DNA of 10,692 bases from positions 1-10,692 of the forward strand of contig JAIRVC010000185.1 in assembly GCA_031254095.1 (NCBI GenBank). The letters run 5' to 3'. Each line of letters opens with the position of its first letter. The stretch's first letter is position 1. Shown here in pieces: positions 1 through 7,335 of this stretch. A model generated the notes under the pieces. It was not told the DNA's origin, did no database searches, and saw only the letters and a list, made by a program, of their open reading frames with translations. Both the position numbers and the translations under genes were made by a program. Source of the stretch: Acidobacteriota bacterium. Lineage in GTDB: Bacteria; Acidobacteriota; UBA6911.

Positions 1-1
1 G

Positions 2-1549
2 CTGATAGCGCTGGGAATCACGCTTGTAATATTGGCGGCCGCCTTTGCGGTTTTCAAATCTATGTCCGACTCCGGTTCGGCGGCATCGCAGTTGAATGAA
101 ATCAACCAGGACATACAGGCCAGCCTGAACCTGATCAGGCGCGATTTGCGCAGGATTGACGGTTCCGATCTCATTCCCTCGGTCGGCATACCTCTCCCCG
201 GCGGCAACTGGGAAAATAACAGATGTATTAGAGGCGGAGAAGTTGTAAGCATCAACTGCACCAGACTGACGGCGGACGACATACTTCTTCTCAAGGCTAC
301 CAGAACAACAAACAGGGAAGGCATCGAAAGCGCCAGCGGATTTACGCTTGACGCCATAACGCCCTCAACGGTGAACGGCAACAGCGCGGTGAGCATTGTT
401 TACGTTGACGACTATGCCAGGGACATTGAAATCGCATCAGTCAAAGTAAATAGTCTTAATGTAAAATCCGATGTCAATTCCCGGGCCGGGAACGAAAAAA
501 AATTTTCCGCCATTCAGAAGGGTGATTTCGTTCTTTTGCAAAATGGCGCCACCGCTGTTTTGCAGTATGTTACCGAAAGCGCCGCGAACACGATTTCCTT
601 TGCGAAAGGACCTTTAGATCCTACCGGGGTTAATCAGGCGAACCTTGACACGTATTTCAAGGGAGGCAATGTAACAGTCCATCTTCTTCGGTACGTAACC
701 TATTATCTGGACGCGGATCCCGGCATTAATAGAACGGCGCGGCTTATGCGCCAAGTCAATCTGCATGAGCCGGTACAGCTTATTCCGGGAGTGACCGGAT
801 TAAACTTTACCTACGATGTGGTCGACCCGGCGGTTGCGCCAACGATCAGTGAAATAGATATATCCGGCGGCGGCGGCAGCAGGCCGGCAGACTACTTCAG
901 CGGAAACCCAAATTTAGTAAATGAACAGGACTACTTTGAAAAAAAACCCGAGCAGGTTATGTATATCCGCATGGTAAACATTGTCGTCTGGGACGAATCC
1001 GGAACGCCGATTACTCCGGGCGGCGACCAGCGCGTTGCGCTCAACCAGACGGGCAGAGTAGCGGTACGCGGATACACCGGCAAACTTGATCCGGATTATT
1101 GTGCCGACATGGAACCGATTCCGCCGATTAGAGAACAGATGCCCGACACGCCTGTCAGACTTTTAATGACGGGCAACAGCGGCGACATGAGCAAATTTTT
1201 TTCATTCACATTAGAGCCGCTGGGCTCCAATTCTAATTTTGGAATAAAAAACGTTAAAGTTTCCGTCAGCAATAATGGAAAAGGTTTTGGAACCTGGGAC
1301 TATGAAAAAACGGGAATCTATGAATACAGGATCCGTATGACGCCTGAACCGTCCGCGGGCGGTTACACATTTGATACAAAGGAGTACATTATCACGGACA
1401 CGGTAACGGAAGAATGCGGACAGCTTATACTGACAAGGGTGGCGGTCGTTAGAGGCACGAATGAACAGGTTTCGGTTCTAGAATTTATTACCAATCGACC
1501 ATCAACTCCTCCCACCGGTGGAGGTGAGGATCTGCTGCCCACCTGGTGA
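2..1549 (+). CDS. pilW: PilW-like type IV pilus minor pseudopilin, 5' end outside window
   Basis: This is probably a minor pseudopilin that helps start assembly of the type IV pilus in the inner membrane. The frame is open from base 2, and its first visible residues (LIALGITLVILAAAFAVF) are the hydrophobic helix that follows a prepilin peptidase site, so only about 10-15 codons are missing. The TTG at 32 lies inside that helix and is not a start. An amphipathic stretch with INQDIQASLNLIRRDLRRID follows, as in PilW and GspJ. Cys65 and Cys76 (counted from base 32) could form a disulfide. The segment YVTYYLDADPGINRTARLMRQ and the later PGVTGLNFTYDV match the PilW pattern. At more than 515 residues it is longer than the usual 250-350. 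The excess is a beta-rich C-terminal part after about residue 350, bracketed by Cys357 and Cys462. It ends in a Pro/Gly-rich tail. The PilX-like gene follows 138 bp downstream. Confidence 0.85.
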   Translation: MIALGITLVILAAAFAVFKSMSDSGSAASQLNEINQDIQASLNLIRRDLRRIDGSDLIPSVGIPLPGGNWENNRCIRGGEVVSINCTRLTADDILLLKATRTTNREGIESASGFTLDAITPSTVNGNSAVSIVYVDDYARDIEIASVKVNSLNVKSDVNSRAGNEKKFSAIQKGDFVLLQNGATAVLQYVTESAANTISFAKGPLDPTGVNQANLDTYFKGGNVTVHLLRYVTYYLDADPGINRTARLMRQVNLHEPVQLIPGVTGLNFTYDVVDPAVAPTISEIDISGGGGSRPADYFSGNPNLVNEQDYFEKKPEQVMYIRMVNIVVWDESGTPITPGGDQRVALNQTGRVAVRGYTGKLDPDYCADMEPIPPIREQMPDTPVRLLMTGNSGDMSKFFSFTLEPLGSNSNFGIKNVKVSVSNNGKGFGTWDYEKTGIYEYRIRMTPEPSAGGYTFDTKEYIITDTVTEECGQLILTRVAVVRGTNEQVSVLEFITNRPSTPPTGGGEDLLPTW

Positions 1550-1559
1550 AGTGACGTGG

Positions 1560-1586
1560 TATCGCAGGCGCGAGCCGCCTGCGATA
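1560..1586. repeat. 11-bp perfect hairpin after the pilW-like stop
   Basis: TATCGCAGGCG pairs perfectly with CGCCTGCGATA across the 5-nt loop CGAGC, starting 10 bp after the pilW-like stop. There is no T-run on either strand, so it is not a classical intrinsic terminator. It could instead be an mRNA-stabilising 3' hairpin or a REP-type repeat. It shares the CGCAGGCG core with the hairpin at 2030-2061. Confidence 0.6.
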
Positions 1587-1630
1587 ACCAAACTATATGA
1601 TTCTGTGAACATGTTCCGGATGTATTTACG

Positions 1631-1657
1631 CGGACGGCCGTTCCACGCGGCCGTCCG
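1631..1657. repeat. 10-bp GC-rich hairpin upstream of the PilX-like gene
   Basis: CGGACGGCCG pairs with CGGCCGTCCG across the 7-nt loop TTCCACG. The hairpin ends 17 bp before the AAAGGAGG ribosome binding site of the next gene. It could slow or stop transcripts arriving from the pilW-like gene, or protect a processed downstream mRNA. No U-tract follows. Confidence 0.55.
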
Positions 1658-1687
1658 TGAGCGACGATGAGATGAAAGGAGGCTGTG

Positions 1688-1864
1688 ATGAAAAACGGAA
1701 ATGAATCGGGAGTAGCACTGATAGCGGCGTTGCTGATACTTGTTCTGATGGGCGCGATGCTTCATGTCTTTGTGGTAAAGATACATACAAGCCAGAAAAT
1801 GATCGGTATGGACATGCAGCAGAAAATTCATATCAAAAAAGGCCAGACCGCAACCGGAGGCTAA
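1688..1864 (+). CDS. Miniature PilX N-terminus-like membrane peptide (58 aa)
   Basis: The ATG at 1688 sits 5 nt after a near-consensus AAAGGAGG (1675-1682), the strongest ribosome site in this part of the window, which argues that the gene is translated. Residues 7-25 (SGVALIAALLILVLMGAML) match the start of PilX-family pilus proteins: a short polar leader, Gly-Val-Ala-Leu-Ile, then a membrane helix. A charged segment rich in Lys, Met and Gln follows (KIHTSQKMIGMDMQQKIHI) before a TAA stop. Full PilX/GspK-like proteins are about 150-300 residues, so this one has the assembly helix and almost no globular head. It directly follows the pilW-like gene, as pilX does in many pilus operons. It may be a truncated remnant or a genuine miniature pseudopilin. 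I see no obvious continuation of a PilX head in the 300 bp downstream. Confidence 0.7.
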   Translation: MKNGNESGVALIAALLILVLMGAMLHVFVVKIHTSQKMIGMDMQQKIHIKKGQTATGG

Positions 1865-2169
1865 GGGATAAATTGTTTCTTATGACGTAATTGCAAAAGA
1901 CATGGAAGCGCCGGCGGCTTCGATATCGGCGGCCGGCGCAAAATGTATCCATCCAAATCATAGTCTGGAATGATCTTCCCGATTTGTTGCGTTAATTCAC
2001 GATTTAACATTTGTTGTTAATTATTCCGCAGGCGGGACGCCCGCGCTCTCATGTCCCGCCTATAGCGGCTATTCCAGAAGTTACCCCAATTATGGTTCGC
2101 GGCGGATTTTTCTGATCACTGACCACTGGCCGCCGTCAGGCGGCCTGCCATCACATCTCCGGCGGATAT
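1865..2169. other. Gene-free stretch with GC-rich palindromes
   Basis: No credible reading frame lies here. It is the gap between the plus-strand pilus genes and the minus-strand NTF2-like gene, so both transcripts end here. It contains an 8-bp stem GCGCCGGC (1908-1915) / GCCGGCGC (1932-1939), an AT-rich patch around 1990-2025, and the hairpin at 2030-2061. A short heptamer repeat, CTGATCACTGACCACTGG (2112-2129), is followed by a 7-bp stem GGCCGCC / GGCGGCC with the 4-nt loop GTCA. None of the stems is followed by a convincing T-run. Confidence 0.6.
2030..2061. repeat. 9-bp hairpin with CGCAGGCG core
   Basis: AGGCGGGAC pairs with GTCCCGCCT across a 14-nt GC-rich loop. The 5' side reads CCGCAGGCGGGACGCC. 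It shares CGCAGGCG, then GA three bases later, with the hairpin at 1560-1586. This suggests a common dispersed palindrome family. Only two related copies are seen here. Confidence 0.5.
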
Positions 2170-2781
2170 TTATTCGCCATTCAGCCATTTTTTTCCTTTT
2201 GCATAGAGCTCCGTCAGAGATTTTCCGCCGCTCATTCTCGGACAGTCTTTATTTACGTTATATCCGGCCCTGGTTTGAAGATAGGCCAGATGACGGTACT
2301 CCATCGGGAATTGATCCAATAACGCCTGATTAAGGACGGGCTTTTCATCAATGTTTACCGGATCCACGCGGTCTTTATCAGCAATCGTTCCGCGATAGAC
2401 CAGTCCCCATTTCTCCGCGCGTTTTTCCCACAGATCATAGTGCCGCGCATAGCAGGTGACGTCACAAAGGATGCCGTCCAGCGGGGCGCGCTGAAGAATC
2501 ATGAACCTGGTCATCGCCACCGCGCGGTTTGCGCTTACTTCTATGGCGCTGCCGCCGAGTACGTGCAAAATGCTGAGCCCGTGTTTGACCCCTTCTTCAG
2601 TGATTTTTATAAAATCTTCATATGTGCCTTCGGTCCAGGTAGCCGTCATAACGCCGCCGGGATGCCATAGCTCACGAAATTCATTCCACATCAACGCGTC
2701 GCGGTAAACCGCCCACCGCTCAATGTTATCCCTGATCCGCATAATATCGGTAAACTGATCCATCCCTTTATTCCCCTGCAT
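2170..2781 (-). CDS. SnoaL-like (SnoaL_4 type) NTF2-fold protein
   Basis: The 203-residue protein has the layout of SnoaL_4/NTF2-superfamily proteins. An N-terminal helix pair (residues about 7-40, IRDNIERWAVYRDALMWNEFRELW) comes first. The HPGGVMTATWTEG strand follows, then a conserved histidine in ILHVLGGSAIEV. Strands with AVAMTRFMILQRA and CYARHYDLWEKR come next, ending in YRGTIADKDRVDPV. The roughly 60 residues after it (FPMEYRHLAYLQ and beyond) are a C-terminal extension seen in some members. This fold covers dehydratases, isomerases and small-ligand binding proteins, so the substrate cannot be named. A TTAAGGAA site lies 7 nt before the ATG. An internal ATG seven codons in (MDQF) is an alternative start. 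It is divergent from the gene at 2950. Confidence 0.85.
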   Translation of the reverse strand: MQGNKGMDQFTDIMRIRDNIERWAVYRDALMWNEFRELWHPGGVMTATWTEGTYEDFIKITEEGVKHGLSILHVLGGSAIEVSANRAVAMTRFMILQRAPLDGILCDVTCYARHYDLWEKRAEKWGLVYRGTIADKDRVDPVNIDEKPVLNQALLDQFPMEYRHLAYLQTRAGYNVNKDCPRMSGGKSLTELYAKGKKWLNGE

Positions 2782-2949
2782 ATGGCATTTCCTTAAACTT
2801 ATTTGATGCTTGTGGTATAAGCATAGTGTTTTTCATGGCTGAAACAAACGTATTATAAAATGATCACGGCGCCGGCCAGGAGCGAAGCCGGAAACCCATT
2901 ATGTTATAAAAACTTCCGTCCGCTTCCGCCAAAAATCGTGCGAGGAAAA
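2782..2949. promoter_or_regulatory. Divergent intergenic region between two NTF2-fold genes
   Basis: This 168-bp region should hold promoters in both directions. It contains a small inverted repeat, ATGCTT (2806-2811) / AAGCAT (2819-2824), and an AT-rich TATTATAAAA patch near 2851-2860. These could be an operator and a -10 element. No clear -35/-10 pair at standard spacing was found on either strand. Confidence 0.35.
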
Positions 2950-3372
2950 ATGAATAACGCTCAAAAGAACAAACAGCTCATAAAGGATTTCGCCGACAAG
3001 GTATTTATCCGTCATGAACTTGACGGACTTGAAGAATTTATTCGGGACGATTACATCCAGCATAATACGGACTGCGCTCAGGGCAGGGCCGGATTTGTTG
3101 AATTCTTCACAACGATATTTAATGCCGTCCCGGATTTCAGTTATACGATCAAAAATATTATCGCCGAAGACGATTACGTGTGGATGCACAGCCGCACGAC
3201 CGGAACGCATACGGGCGCTCCGTGGCTGGGCGCGCCGCCTGACGGCAATCATCTGGATTTTGATGTTGTCGATATGTTCCGCATACAGGATGGAAAAATC
3301 GCCGAACACTGGGATGTTGCCGATACCTACACGTTTTTCAAACAGCTTGGCAGGTACGATAATCCGGGTTAG
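2950..3372 (+). CDS. SnoaL-like predicted ester cyclase/aldol-condensation family protein
   Basis: This small soluble NTF2-fold protein is about 140 residues, the normal family length. It shows DDYIQHN, then a GRAGFVEFF helix, AEDDYVWMHSRTTGTH, and the family-typical ending DVVDMFRIQDGKIAEHWDVAD. That arrangement is characteristic of the group described as SnoaL-like aldol condensation-catalysing enzymes. A specific reaction cannot be assigned. I chose the ATG at 2950 because GAGG lies 4 nt upstream and the family begins about there. The frame stays open back to an ATG at 2860, but those 30 residues look like noncoding sequence. The stop lies 3 bp from the convergent comEC stop, so the two transcripts must overlap. 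Confidence 0.85.
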   Translation: MNNAQKNKQLIKDFADKVFIRHELDGLEEFIRDDYIQHNTDCAQGRAGFVEFFTTIFNAVPDFSYTIKNIIAEDDYVWMHSRTTGTHTGAPWLGAPPDGNHLDFDVVDMFRIQDGKIAEHWDVADTYTFFKQLGRYDNPG

Positions 3373-3375
3373 CTT

Positions 3376-6117
3376 TCATAATTCGCCTTTTTCCGTTACT
3401 CCATATACGTGACTGCGGATTACGTAACGCTCTCCGTCCGTTTCATAAGTCACCGCGCCATGATCCATTGTGACAAAAGTCCGCACGGCGTGATTTTTCA
3501 GCCTCGTGAGCACATCGGGCGACGGGTGTCCGTAAGGATTGTTGCGTCCGGCGGAAATGACGGCCCAGCGCGGGCGCGTTTTTTCCAGCAAAAGGTCGGA
3601 AGTCGAAGACCGGCCGCCGTGATGCGCCGCTTTAAGAAGCTGCGCGACGGGATTGCCTGCGCGGCGCAATACTTCCGCTTCGCCGGATTTTTCCAGATCG
3701 CCCGTAAGCAGCGCCGAAAAATGTTTATACGTCAGGTGAAAGACAAGGGAGCTTTCATTTGCGGTCAGGAGTTCAGCGTCAGCGGCGGGATGAAGCGCGT
3801 GTATGACAACCCCGCCGATATTTTCTTCCATGCCGGCTGTTACGATATTTTCAGAAATTTTCCGGCGCCGGGCAAGGCCGAGCAGTCTTTCCAGCGTTTT
3901 TGAGTTTGCGCCCGCCGGTGTGTAGTCAAACCTTTTTATTCTGAAATTTTTCATCAAGGCCGGCAGTCCGCCCGCGTGGTCGGAATCAGTGTGCGAAATC
4001 GCCGCCGAGTCCAGCGCGGTTACCCACTCATGCCACAGATACCGGCTGACCACGGCTTCGCCGACGTCAAAGCCAAAGGCGCGTTCACCCTCCGTCTGAA
4101 AATTGTAGTACCCGCCGGCGTCAAGCGTTCTGACAAGGCCGTTCGGGAACCTTATAACAATGGCGTCCCCCTGCCCGACATCAAGAAACGTGAGTTTCAG
4201 TACGGGAGCGCCTTTCGGCCACTGCCCGTTTCCGCCCCGGAAGATCTCCGGCAGCGGAGCGATTCCGAACGCGGCGCAGGCGAGCAGAATCACGGCGTAA
4301 AGACAGGGTATCCAGCGCCCGCGCCGGCTAAACAGCCCCCATAAAAGAAACATAAGGATTCCCGCGGCGACGCACGCGCCGGACAGGGTGGGACAGCGCT
4401 GCCACGCGCCCGGAATCCGCTCAAAGACCTCCGCCGCGCCTGAAAGCAGCGCGGCGCAGCTTCCCGCCAGCCTGATAACCGTTTCGACGCCCGCCGACGA
4501 AGCCGCCGCGCCCGCGATGCCCGCGGCCAGAGTAAGGGACGACAGCGGAACGACGACAACATTCGCCAGCGGGCCTATCCAGCTCAGCCGGTTGAAATAG
4601 CGCGCCAGCAGCGGCTCTATCCAGAGCTGCACCGCCGTAGATACGACGATCATGCTTGCAACCGCCAGCGCCGCGCCGCCGGCCTTTTTGAAAAACCAGA
4701 AGAATCCGGAAAGCGCCCAAGGGAAAAAACGATCCGTTGCGGCTTCGGCTAAAAGTTCGCACCGCGTGCGGATAAGGCGGCCGATCCTGTGCCGGCGGCC
4801 GGGCCTGGTAAAGATTCGCGTGCAGTCTCCGCAGTTCCGTAAAGGATCAAAAAGGGGTCTTAAAAATCCGTCGATTATGGGCGAAGCGGTAAGGACAATC
4901 GCCGCGACCGACAGGAACGACAGTTGAAAGCCCGTTTCCATCAGCCAGTCCGGGTTCCGGACAAGTAAAAAAAGCGCCGAGGCGAAAAGAATATTCATTG
5001 CGTCGGCGCGGCGAAACAACAGGCGTCCGGCCAAAAACAGGATAAATACCCAGAGACAGCGCGCTATGCTTGCCTGTGAACCAACGACGCAGGCATAGGC
5101 AAAAACGGCCAGCGCCGAAAGCGCCAGGCAAACCCGTTCCGGTATGAAAAAACGCCTGAGAATATAAAACAAAACTCCGGCGATCCACGCGACGTGCATA
5201 CCCGAAACAACCAGCACATGAAAGGTTCCCGTATTCTGAAACGTTTCCCGTATTTCAGACGAAAGGCCGGAATAATCGCCGATAATCAGGCTTGCGAGGA
5301 TGGCGCGCCGCCTGTCGCCGGTTTCGCCGCCGTCCGATCCGGGTTCGACCGCTTTGAGGCTTTCGCGCACACGGCCGCGAACGGCGTTTGCGAATCTATC
5401 GGCGCGACTCGCGCAGTCTCCGGGAAGGGTCTCAATCAGTTGAAAGGATTTCGCGCGGCCAAGCAGGAAAACGCCGCGCCGCGCAAGGCGCGCAACCCTG
5501 TCTTCCGAACCGGGATTTTCGTAGTTGCGCGGCTTGCGCCACACAGCCCAGCCGCGTACCCTGTCGCCGCGCAAAAGAGCGGGCGGCTGATCCGTGAAGA
5601 TTTCTTCATTGGGAAGATTGACGCTTAAAATCCCCTTGCCGCGCACGGCAATCCACCGGCCCTGTTGCTGAATACCGCGAAACTCGATTGTGGCGGCGCT
5701 GTCGGTTTCGCGCAGCTCGCTTTCCTCAATCACGCAGCCGTCAAAAGCAAGAGGCTCGTCCAGAGGAAAAACACCGCCGTTTAAAAGCGCGCGGATGTCG
5801 TTATCCGGGAATGAATCACGGTGCGCGAATCCAAGCAGCATCCCGCAGCAGGCGACAGCCGTTATCGCGGCGGCCCACGCCGGCGCAAGCCTGTTGCGGT
5901 AAAGCGCAAGCGCGGAGGCCGCGAGCAAAAGCAGCGTTCCCGCCGCGACGCCAGCGAAATTGTAGGCATTCCACGCGCGAGCCAGCGCGATTCCGAATAT
6001 CAGAGCCAGGGTTACGGCCGCCATCGGCATTGACGACAGCCTGCTCGCGTCCGGCGACAACAATTTGTTAAAACCGCGAATGAACACGAATAAATTTATG
6101 AGACGAGTATTTTTCAC
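3376..6117 (-). CDS. comEC: ComEC/Rec2 family DNA-internalisation channel
   Basis: ComEC forms the inner-membrane channel through which one DNA strand enters the cell during natural transformation. The 913-residue frame shows all three expected parts. The N-terminal DUF4131 region has two or three membrane helices and an OB-like domain ending in YENPGSED and the RRGVFLLGR segment. The central polytopic competence domain has FHVLVVSGMHVAW (about 297-309), GSQASIARCLWVF and GFQLSFLSV. The C-terminal metallo-beta-lactamase-like domain has FLDVGQGDA (about 644), SHTDSDHAGG (about 708), LLTGDLEKSG (about 802), AAHHGG (about 829) and YGHPSP (about 864). The metal-ligand His/Asp residues look intact, so a nuclease role is possible. 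It is the last gene of the surA-led unit, 27 bp after the methyltransferase. The GTG start at 6117 has no ribosome site, and Met30 or Met32 (6030, 6024) may be the true start. Confidence 0.95.
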   Translation of the reverse strand: MKNTRLINLFVFIRGFNKLLSPDASRLSSMPMAAVTLALIFGIALARAWNAYNFAGVAAGTLLLLAASALALYRNRLAPAWAAAITAVACCGMLLGFAHRDSFPDNDIRALLNGGVFPLDEPLAFDGCVIEESELRETDSAATIEFRGIQQQGRWIAVRGKGILSVNLPNEEIFTDQPPALLRGDRVRGWAVWRKPRNYENPGSEDRVARLARRGVFLLGRAKSFQLIETLPGDCASRADRFANAVRGRVRESLKAVEPGSDGGETGDRRRAILASLIIGDYSGLSSEIRETFQNTGTFHVLVVSGMHVAWIAGVLFYILRRFFIPERVCLALSALAVFAYACVVGSQASIARCLWVFILFLAGRLLFRRADAMNILFASALFLLVRNPDWLMETGFQLSFLSVAAIVLTASPIIDGFLRPLFDPLRNCGDCTRIFTRPGRRHRIGRLIRTRCELLAEAATDRFFPWALSGFFWFFKKAGGAALAVASMIVVSTAVQLWIEPLLARYFNRLSWIGPLANVVVVPLSSLTLAAGIAGAAASSAGVETVIRLAGSCAALLSGAAEVFERIPGAWQRCPTLSGACVAAGILMFLLWGLFSRRGRWIPCLYAVILLACAAFGIAPLPEIFRGGNGQWPKGAPVLKLTFLDVGQGDAIVIRFPNGLVRTLDAGGYYNFQTEGERAFGFDVGEAVVSRYLWHEWVTALDSAAISHTDSDHAGGLPALMKNFRIKRFDYTPAGANSKTLERLLGLARRRKISENIVTAGMEENIGGVVIHALHPAADAELLTANESSLVFHLTYKHFSALLTGDLEKSGEAEVLRRAGNPVAQLLKAAHHGGRSSTSDLLLEKTRPRWAVISAGRNNPYGHPSPDVLTRLKNHAVRTFVTMDHGAVTYETDGERYVIRSHVYGVTEKGEL
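6074..6094. repeat. CACGAAT-type dispersed repeat fragment
   Basis: CGCGAAT (6075-6081) and CACGAAT (6085-6091) are offset by 10 bp. This resembles the CACGAATGGA-like decamer repeats that I recall from intergenic regions of many environmental bacteria. It overlaps the first codons of the longest comEC frame, which suggests those codons may be noncoding. Confidence 0.4.
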
Positions 6118-6144
6118 GCGAACTTTGGTTTTTGAAATTCAGAA

Positions 6145-7335
6145 TCAAGCCGACTTTAAGAGCGTTACGACCGTTTCAAAATGGTAGGTTTGCGGAAACA
6201 TGTCGAATCCCGTTACGGAAACGATGCGCCAGCAATTACTGTCAAGCCGTTCAAGGTCTCTTACCAATGTCTGCGGATCGCATGAAACATAGACAATCGT
6301 TTTTGACGCAAGCCGTCCAGCCTGCTCCATGACGCCGGATCCGGCGCCCGCGCGCGGCGGGTCGAGCACAACGCAGTCAAAACGCGGCGAGGTTTGCGAA
6401 TTCAGCCACCCGGCGGCATCGCCGCGGACGGCTTTAAGATTTTCAATTCCAGACCGGGCGGCGTTCATCTCGCAAAGCCTGTGCGATTCACGGGAATATT
6501 CCACCGCGGTAACGGCTCTGAAACGGCGCGACAGCGGCAGGGAGAATAATCCAACGCCGGAAAAAAGGTCGAGCGCCTCGCCGGAGTTTTGCGAAACACA
6601 TTCCATGACGTGCGAAACAAGCGCGCCGGTCATAAAATCATTGGCCTGAAAAAATGTCCCGGCTGTAACGTTATAGGTAAAGTCGCCGAATGTTTTCCGC
6701 AGAGGTGTTTTGTCGCCGTCTTTTGTCGTCGCCCATTTTCCGTCCTCTTCGGAACAGGCGATGTCTATTTCCTGAATGTGATTTCTGCTATTTGCCTTTA
6801 ACCGTTCAAGCGGAATCCGCCGCAGAGATCGCAGCGCGTCATTAAGGCGCGGCAGTAAAAGCGGGCAGTTTTCTATATTTTCGATGAAATGCGAACCGCC
6901 GCGAAAAAATCCGACGGCGGTTTTATCGCCGGCGCGATAACGCAAACGGGCGCGCGACCGATAGCCAAAAGGCCGCGGGCATGGCCGCATGGCAATCGTC
7001 ATTTGTCCGGTTTCCGGAAAACGGTGGCGAAAAAGTTCTTCGAGAATAAGCCTTTTAGCCTCGATCTGCCGGGAATATTCGACATGCTGCCAGTGGCAGC
7101 CGCCGCATTTTCCGAAATGCGGACACGCTGGAGCAACGCGCCCGTCGCCCGGCGTCAAAATTTCAAGTATTTCCGCGCGAACGAAGTTCTTTTTCTCGGC
7201 GATCGCCCGCACAAGGAGCCTGTCGCCTGAAAGCGCGTAAGGTATAAAAACCGCCTTGCCGTCGCCGCGCCGCGCCAGCGCGTCGCCGCCGTAAAGCAGT
7301 TTTTCAGCGTCAACAATAAAGGCGTCTTTTACCAT
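6145..7335 (-). CDS. rlmD: TrmA/RlmD-family RNA m5U methyltransferase
   Basis: This is an S-adenosylmethionine-dependent RNA uracil-C5 methyltransferase, most likely acting on 23S rRNA (RlmD type). The N-terminal TRAM-like domain covers about residues 1-60. A 4Fe-4S cluster is indicated by Cys71, Cys77 and Cys80 (CPHFGKCGGC) plus Cys157. The catalytic domain has GTFFQAN (226-232), the SAM-binding DLFSGVGLFSLPL (256-268), LDPPRAGAG (324-332), the nucleophile Cys352 in YVSCDPQTLVRD, and the general base Glu387 in TYHFETVV. All key residues are present. Its 396 residues are slightly shorter than E. coli RlmD. Which uridine it modifies (rRNA 1939, 747, or tRNA 54) cannot be decided from motifs alone. 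The start codon overlaps the end of the upstream DUF3782-type gene by 7 bp and has no ribosome site of its own, so translation is probably coupled. Confidence 0.93.
   Translation of the reverse strand: MVKDAFIVDAEKLLYGGDALARRGDGKAVFIPYALSGDRLLVRAIAEKKNFVRAEILEILTPGDGRVAPACPHFGKCGGCHWQHVEYSRQIEAKRLILEELFRHRFPETGQMTIAMRPCPRPFGYRSRARLRYRAGDKTAVGFFRGGSHFIENIENCPLLLPRLNDALRSLRRIPLERLKANSRNHIQEIDIACSEEDGKWATTKDGDKTPLRKTFGDFTYNVTAGTFFQANDFMTGALVSHVMECVSQNSGEALDLFSGVGLFSLPLSRRFRAVTAVEYSRESHRLCEMNAARSGIENLKAVRGDAAGWLNSQTSPRFDCVVLDPPRAGAGSGVMEQAGRLASKTIVYVSCDPQTLVRDLERLDSNCWRIVSVTGFDMFPQTYHFETVVTLLKSA

Noticed and set aside
32..34. TTG at 32 as the start of the pilW-like gene
   Set aside because: The frame continues upstream to the window edge with the residues of a pilin membrane helix, so the gene starts outside the window.
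1560..1657. The two hairpins after the pilW-like gene as intrinsic terminators
   Set aside because: Neither is followed by a T-run on either strand, so they are listed as repeats.
1502..1831. Minus-strand 109-codon frame opposite the pilW-like and PilX-like genes
   Set aside because: It covers the hairpins and the PilX-like gene in antisense, its composition is Arg/His/Ser-rich and unlike a protein, and its ribosome site is weak compared with the gene on the other strand.
2860..2949. Thirty-codon N-terminal extension of the plus-strand SnoaL-like gene
   Set aside because: The extension has no ribosome site, is Pro/Arg-rich, and precedes the normal family start. GAGG lies just before the ATG at 2950.
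3409..6071. Many plus- and minus-strand frames of 70-164 codons overlapping comEC
   Set aside because: They are frame shadows of a GC-biased gene. The comEC frame shows conserved motifs from end to end, whereas the shadows are Arg/Ala/Pro-rich without family features.
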